Positions 57,076 to 64,000 of a stretch of DNA of 64,000 nt are shown here, piece by piece (within the stretch, counting starts at the first letter, position 1; the number at the start of each line of letters is the position of its first letter). The notes under the pieces were generated by a model, which made no database searches, was not told where the DNA came from, and saw only the letters and a program-made list of their open reading frames with translations. The DNA lies in the NCBI RefSeq assembly GCF_932294415.1, contig NC_065545.1, forward strand, positions 41,888,327 to 41,952,326, given 5' to 3'. Both the position numbers and the translations under genes were made by a program. The stretch is from Quercus robur (lineage: Eukaryota; Streptophyta; Magnoliopsida; Fagales; Fagaceae).

Positions 57076-58890
57076 ATACTAATTGTAGTTACATAGGAAT
57101 TGGGAACTTTAGGTGATGCACCAAAATGCATGGCAGCCTTGTGTCCTTGTATGTTTTTTATTTTTTATTTTTTTTGGTTAATATTGATAGGTAATGATAT
57201 AGAACTTATTTATTAAATATAAAATAAGAGTTTAAATCTTAAGTCATTAACATCTAATTTAACACACTTTTATTTTAGAATAGATATCTTCAAGGAAAAT
57301 ATATAAAGAAATTAAATTTAATAAGGATGCTATGCAAAAGCATATGTTTACGCCATCCAATAATATCCTGCCACGTCAGAAATTTTAAAATAATTGCACA
57401 TAAAATATTAAACCATAATACACACAATTACTACTTATTTCAGTAGATTAAAACCCTAAATTAAACTTCCTTTAGAACCAATACACCAAGGGAAGTTGCC
57501 GGGAGCAAATCATTCTCAACCAAGCATCAAGGTCGTCGTGCAAGCCAATATTGATCAATTGATTCCATTAGCGCAAGTGGCAAAGCAATCATGATTTTTG
57601 CCTAAAGGTGCATCAGTTGTCTCCATTGAAACAGGACTTCAAACACATCAAGTTTAACAAATGCTCATTGACCAAGCCACCACAATCTGCACTTCAATTG
57701 AACCTTTGAGGATTTTTTATTCCCTTTAATAAAAAGATAACCAAACTGCAGAATAACTAAACCATAAGAATAACTATTACATTATAATGCCTAGTACAGT
57801 CTACCAAACGTACCCTCATTCTAATGAGTGAGGGAAAGCGGGTGGATGGGTAGGTAGGAATGGGATAAAAGCAAAATAAATGACACAAAAGACAAAACAT
57901 TAACAATGGATGGGTTTAAGGAAAAAAATATACAAAAATACTACAATGTGGCTTACGTTTTAAACCCAATAGAAGTAAAAATTTTTAAAAAAAAAAATAC
58001 TAATTGCAGTTACATGGGAATTAAGAACTTTGGGTAATACACCTAAACGCATGGCAGCCATGTGTCCTTGTATGTTTTTTTTTTTTGGTGTGTTAATATT
58101 GATTGGTAATGACATATAACTTTTTTTTTTTTTTGGACGAACTGACATATAATTTATTTATTAAATATTAAAGAATAGTTTGTATTTTAAGTCATTAACG
58201 TCTAATTTGACACTTCGTTATTTTAGAATATATCTCTTCAAGGAAAATATATAAAGAAATTAAATTCAATAAGGACGCGGTGTAAAAGCCAATGTTTACG
58301 CCATCTAATAATATTATGACACGTTATAAATTTTAAAATAATTGCACACAAAATATTAAACCGTAATACACATAATCACTATCTATTTCAGTAAATTAAA
58401 ACCCTAAACTAAACTTCCTCTAGAACCAATACACCAAGGGAAGCTGTCGGGAACCAATCATTTTCAACCAAGTTTCAAGGTCCTCGTGCAAGCCAATCTT
58501 GATCAAGTGATTCCATTAGCGCAAGTGGCAAAGCAATCATAATTTTTGCTCAAGGGTGCATCCATTGTCTCTATTGAAACAGGACTTCAAACACATCAAG
58601 TTTAATAAATGCTCATTTGCTCATTTGCCCAAGCCACCACAATCTGCAGTTCAATCGAACCATTGAGGATTTTTATTCACTTTTATAAAAAGATAACCAA
58701 ACTATTGAATAACTAAACCATAGGAATAACTATTACAATACAATGCCTATTACAGTCTACCGAACGTACCCTCCATCTAATGGGTGGGGGAAAGCAGGTG
58801 GGTGGGTAGGTAGGAATGAAATAAAAGCAAAATTAATGACACAAAAGACAAAATATTAACAATGGGTGGGTTTAAGAAAAAAATACACCA

Positions 58891-59045
58891 CCGTACACCC
58901 TTGGTGCGGTGATCACTTCACAAGTATAAATGCTGAAATGCATGTGGGGTGTTGGGGGCAAGGGCCGGGGTTCAAGTTTCCAAGAGGGAGTTTCACATAC
59001 ATATACACTTAAATTATGCTAGAGTAGAAATTCTATATTGTATAA
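58891..59045 (+). mobile_element. tRNA-derived SINE in array unit 3
   Basis: CTTGGTGCGGTGATCACTTC (A-box region), GCCGGGGTTCAAGTTTCC (B box), TTAAATTATGCTAGAGTAG and a poly-A tail. It interrupts TTTAAGAAAAAAATACAAAA at about 211 bp from the unit start. Confidence 0.8.
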
Positions 59046-62000
59046 AAAATAAAAATAATAAAATAAAATACAAAAATACTACGGTGTGGCTTACATTTTA
59101 AAGCCAACAAAAGTAAAAATAAAAAACAAATAAAATAATACTAATTGCAGTTACATGGGAATGGACAACTTTGGGTGATGCACCTAAACGCATGACAGCC
59201 ATATGTCCTTGTATGTATTTGTTTTTTTTTTTTTTTTTGTCTGTTAATATTGATTGGTAATGACAGATAACTTTTTTTTTTTTTTTTCGTGAATTGACAT
59301 ATAACTTATTTATTAAATATTAAAGAATAGTTTGTATTTTAAGTCTTTAACATCTAGTTTAACACTCTTTTATTTTAGAATAGATCTCTCAAGGAAAATA
59401 TATAAAGAAATTAAATTCAATAAAGACGCAGTGTAAAAACCTTTGTTTACGCTATCTAATAATATTCTGCCACGTTATAAATTTTAAAATAATTGCACAT
59501 AAAATATTAAACCGTAATACACACAATTATTATCTATTTCAATAGATTAAAACCCTAAACTAAACTTCCTCTAGAACCAATACACCTAGGGAAGTTGTCG
59601 GAAACCAATCATTCTCAGCCAAGCTTCAAGGTCCTCGTGCAAGCCAATCTTGATCAAGTGATTCCATTAGCATAAGTGGCAAAGCAATCATGATTTTTGC
59701 TCAAAGGTGCATCAGTTGTCTCTATTGAAACAGGACTTCAAACACATCAAGTTTAACAAATGCTCATTTGCTTATTTGCAAAAGCCACCACAATCTACAC
59801 TTCAATTGAACCATTGAGGATGTTTTATTCCCTTTAATAAAAAGATAACCAAACTACTAAATAGCTAAGCCATAGGAATAATTATTACATTACAGTGTCT
59901 ATCACAATCTACCAAATATACCCTTAATTTAATGGGTAAGGGAAAGCAGTTGGATGGGTAGGTAGGAATTGGATAAAAACAAAATTAATGACACAAAAAA
60001 CAAAACATTAACGATGGGTGGGTTAAGGAAAAAAAAATACTACATTGTGGCTTACGTTTTAAAGCCAACAAAAGTAATAATAGAAAACAAATAAAATAAT
60101 ACTAATTGCCGTTACATGGGAATTGAGAACTTTAAGTGATGAACCTAAACGCATGGCAGCCATGTGTCCTTGTATGTTTTTTTTTTTTTTTTTGTGTTAA
60201 TATTGATTGGTAATGATATCTAACTTATTTATTAAATATTAAAGAATAGTGTGTAATTTAAGTCATTAACTTCTAATTTAACACTCTTTTATTTTAGAAT
60301 AGATCCGTTCAAGTAAAATATAAAAAGAAATTAAATTCAATAAAGACGTGGTGTAAAATCTTATGTTTGCACCATCAAATAATATTTTGCCACGTCATAA
60401 ATTCTAAAATAATTGAACATAAAACATTAAACTGTAATACACACAATTACTATCTATCTCAGTAGATTAAAACCTAAACTAAACTTCCTCTAAAACTAAT
60501 ACACTTAGGGAAGCTGCTAGGAACCAATTATTCTCAACCAAGCTTCAAGGTCCTCGTGCAAGCCAATCTTGATCAAGTGATTCCATTAGCGCAAGTGGCA
60601 AAGCAATCATGATTTTTGCTCAAAGGTGCATCCATTGTCTCTATTGAAACATGACTTCAAACACATCAAGTTTAACAAATGTTCATTTGGCCAAGCCACC
60701 ACAATCTGCAGCTCAATTGAACCATTGAGGATTTTTTATTCACTTTAATAAAAAGATAACCAAACTACTGAATAACTAAACCATAGGAATAACTATTACA
60801 ATACAGTGTCTATTACAGTCTACCAAATGTACTCTATCTCTAATGGGTGAGGGAAAGCAGGTGGGTGGGTAGGTAGGATTGGGATTAAAGCAAAATTAAT
60901 GACACAAAAGACAAAACATTAACAATGGGTGGGTTTAAGAAGAAAAAAAAAATACAAAAATACAACGATGTTGCTTACGTTTTAAAGCCTACAAAAGTAA
61001 AAATAAAAAACAAATAAAATAATACTAATTGCATTACATAAGAATTTAGAACTTTGGGTGATGCACCTAAACGCATGGCAGCCATGTGTCCTTGTATGTT
61101 TTTTTTTTTTTGTGTGTTAATATTGATTGGTAATGACATATAGCTTTTTTTTTTGGACGAACTGACATATAGCTTATTTATTACATATTAAAGAATAGTT
61201 TGTATTTTAAGTCATTAACTCCTAATTTAACACTCTTTTATTTTAGAATAGATCTCTTCAAGGAAAATAAAAAAAGAAATTAAATTTAATAAGGATGTGG
61301 TGTAAAAGCTTATGTTTGCACCATCAAATAATATTCTGCCACGTCATAAATTTTAAAATAAATGAAAATAAAATATTAAACCATAATACACACAATTACT
61401 ATCTCTCAGTAGATTAAAACCTAAACTAAACTTCCTCTAGAACTAACACACTTAGGGAAGTTGCAAGGAACCAATCATTCTTAACCAAGGTTCAAGGTCC
61501 TTGTGCAAGCCAATCTTGATCAAGTGATTCCATTAGCGCAAGTGGCAAAGCAATCATGATTTTTGATCAAAGGTGCATCCATTGTCACTATTGAAACATG
61601 ACTTCAAACACATCAAGTTTAACAAATGCTCATTTGCTCATTTGCCCAAGCCACCACAATCTATAGTTCAATTGAACCATTGAGGATTTTTTATTCACTT
61701 TAATAAAAAGATAACCAAACTACTAAATAACTAAACCATAGGAATAACTATTACAATACAGTGTCTATTACAGTCTACCAAATGTATCCTTAATCTAATG
61801 GGTGAGGGAAAGCAGGTGGGTGGGTAGGTAGTATTGGGATTAAAGCAAAATTAATGACACAAAAGACAAAACATTAACAATGGGTGGGTTTAAGAAGAAA
61901 AAAAAAATACAAAAATACAACGATGTTGCTTAAGTTTTAAAGCCTACAAAAGTAAAAATAAAAAACAAATAAAATAATACTAATTGCATTACATAAGAAT

Positions 62001-63830
62001 TTAGAACTTTGGGTGATGCACCTAAACGCATGGCAGCCATGTGTCCTTGTATGTTTTTTTTTTTTTGTGTGTTAATATTGATTGGTAATGACATATAGCT
62101 TTTTTTTTTGGACGAACTGACATATAACTTATTTATTACATATTAAAGAATAGTTTGTATTTTAAGTCATTAACTCCTAATTTAACACTCTTTTATTTTA
62201 GAATAGATCTCTTCAAGGAAAATAAAAAAAAGAAATTAAATTCAATAAGGATGTGGTGTAAAAGCTTATGTTTGCACCATCAAATAATATTCTGCCACAT
62301 CATAAATTTTAAAATAAATGAAAATAAAATATTAAACCATAATACACACAATTACTATCTCTCAATAGATTAAAACCTAAACTAAACTTCCTCTAGAACT
62401 AACACACTTAGGGAAGCTGCAAGGAACCAATCATTCTCAACCAAGGTTCAAGGTCCTTGTGCAAGCCAATCTTGATCAAGTGATTCCATTAGCGCAAGTG
62501 GCAAAGCAATCATGATTTTTGCTCAAAGGTGCATCCATTGTCACTATTGAAACATGACTTCAAACACATCAAGTTTAACAAATGCTCATTTGCTCATTTG
62601 CCCAAGCCACCACAATCTATAGTTCAATTGAACCATTGAAGATTTTTTATTCACTTTAATAAAAATATAACCAAACTACTGAATAATTAAACCATAAAAA
62701 TAACTATTACAATACAGTGTTTATTACTGTCTACCAAATGTACCCTCAATCTAATGGGTGAGGGAAAGTAAGTGGGTGGGTAGGTAGGATTGGGATTAAA
62801 GCAAAATTAATGACACAAAAGACAAAACATTAACAATGGGTGGGTTTAAGAAGAAAAAAAAAATACAAAAATACAACGATGTTGCTTTCATTTTGAAGCC
62901 TACAAAAGTAAAAATAAAAAACAACTAAAATAATACTAATTGCAGTTACATAAGAATTGGGAACTTTGGGTGATGCACCTAAACGCATGGCAACCATGTG
63001 TCCTTATATGTGTTTTTTTTTTTTTTTTTTTTTGGTGTTAATATTAATTGGTAATGACATATAACTTTTTTTTTTTGGACAAACTGACATATAACTTATT
63101 TATTAAATATTAAAGAATAGTTTGTATTTTAAGTCAGTAACTTCTAATTTAACACTCTTTTATTTTAGAATAGATCTCTTCAAGGAAAATATAAAAAGAA
63201 ATTAAATTCAATAAGGACGTGGTGTAAAAGCTTATGTTTGCACCATCAAATAATATTCTGCCACGTCATAAATTTTAAAATAATTGAACATAAAATATTA
63301 AACTGTAATATACACAATTACTATCTATCTCAGTAGATTAAAACCTAAACTACACTTCCTTTAGAACTAATACACTTAGGGAAGCTGCAAGGAACCAATC
63401 ATTCTCAACCAAGCTTCAAGGTCCTCGTGCAAGCCAATCTTGATCAAGTAATTCCATTAGTGCAAGTGGCAAAGCAATCATGATTTTTGCTCAAAGGTGC
63501 ATCCATTGTCTCTATTGAAACATGACTTCAAACACATCAAGTTTAACAAATGCTCATTTGCTCATTTGCCCAAGCCACCACAATTTGTAGTTCAATTGAA
63601 CCAATGAGGATTTTTTATTCACTTTAATAAAAAGATAACTAAACTACTGAATAACTAAACCATAGAAATAACTATTATAATACAATGCTTATTACAGTCT
63701 ACCGAACGTACCCTCAATCTAATGGGTGAGGGAAAGCGGGTGGGTGGGTAGGTAGAAATGAAATAAAAGCAAAATTAATGACACAAAAGACAAAACATTA
63801 ACAATGGGTGGGTTTAAGAAAAAAATACAC

Positions 63831-63990
63831 CACCGTGCACTCTTGGTGCGGTGGTCACTTCACAAGTATAAATGTCTGTAGGGTGTTGGGGGCAAAGGCC
63901 GGGGTTCAAGTTTCCAGGAGGGAGCTTCACATACATATATACTTAAATTACGCTAGAGTATAAATTCTATGTTGTATCAAAAAAAAGAAA
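63831..63990 (+). mobile_element. Same SINE at the same position in array unit 8
   Basis: It has the same body and the same insertion point (about 210 bp from the unit start) as 58891. The tail runs to the window end. Confidence 0.8.
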
Positions 63991-64000
63991 AAAAAAATAC

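Larger units (their letters stand above)
55928..64000. repeat. Satellite-like tandem array, about 950-bp unit, at least 7.4 copies
   Basis: Unit starts (CTTTAATAAAA) lie near 55930, 57723, 58680, 59831, 60742, 61697, 62653 and 63621; the array runs off the window. Unit lengths are about 911-968 bp. Unit 1 is enlarged by a solo LTR and unit 3 by a SINE. Each unit carries CCATTAGCGCAAGTGGCAAA-type, AAACAGGACTTCAAACACAT-type and GCATGGCAGCCATGTGTCC-type segments. No coding potential is evident. It may be a young satellite family or a locus-specific amplification. Confidence 0.93.

Noticed and set aside
55928-64000. Centromeric satellite
   Set aside because: The unit is far longer than usual plant centromere repeats, copy number seen is low and a Tourist MITE end is built in. 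Position on the chromosome is unknown.

Overview
The window is nuclear DNA of a flowering plant, most likely a woody eudicot. Three spliced genes with plant-type GT-AG introns lie among many LTR retrotransposons, LINEs, SINEs and MITEs. An oak/beech-type (Fagales) source is only a guess from the repeat families. No rRNA, tRNA gene, CRISPR array or prokaryotic feature was seen.

Host genes. (1) DAD1, minus strand, 692-4163, 5 exons, 115 aa: a small membrane subunit of the ER oligosaccharyltransferase. (2) A chloroplast-targeted atypical short-chain dehydrogenase like Arabidopsis At1g32220, plus strand, 19454-24864, 7 exons, 296 aa. (3) A plant survival-motor-neuron (SMN) homologue, minus strand, 28511-35601, 5 exons, 317 aa. 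All three reading frames are intact once the exons are joined. Genes 2 and 3 converge tail to tail. Their long introns hold SINEs, LINE tails and a small MULE-like element.

Layout. 1-4.2 kb: a MITE end and DAD1. 4.5-5.3 kb: minus-strand solo LTR (TSD GTTGT). 5.9-16.4 kb: complete but degenerate Ty3/gypsy element 1, plus strand, TSD TATGG. 16.8-17.5 kb: dead LINE reverse transcriptase. 17.6-18.8 kb: Harbinger-like MITE. 19.4-24.9 kb: SDR gene. 24.9-28.5 kb: intergenic. 28.5-35.6 kb: SMN. 36.0-39.8 kb: a Harbinger-like element split by a 2.8 kb LTR-like block. 40.4-51.4 kb: Ty3/gypsy element 2, minus strand. 53-54.3 kb: MULE-like element with roughly 200 bp inverted ends. 55.1-56.0 kb: two Tourist-like MITEs. 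55.9-64 kb: a satellite-like array of roughly 950 bp units, broken by a solo LTR.

The most interesting biology is in the two gypsy elements. Both look like the Tat lineage (extra RNase H, PBS of the TGGYGCCNTCTGTGG type). Each carries, between pol and the 3' LTR, a long multi-exon gene on the opposite strand, with its own TATA box, a conserved N-terminal domain and a coiled-coil C-terminal half. In both, a tandem-repeat tract separates pol from this antisense gene. The right-hand array has a five-unit higher-order pattern marked by a SINE, and its units include one end of a flanking MITE.
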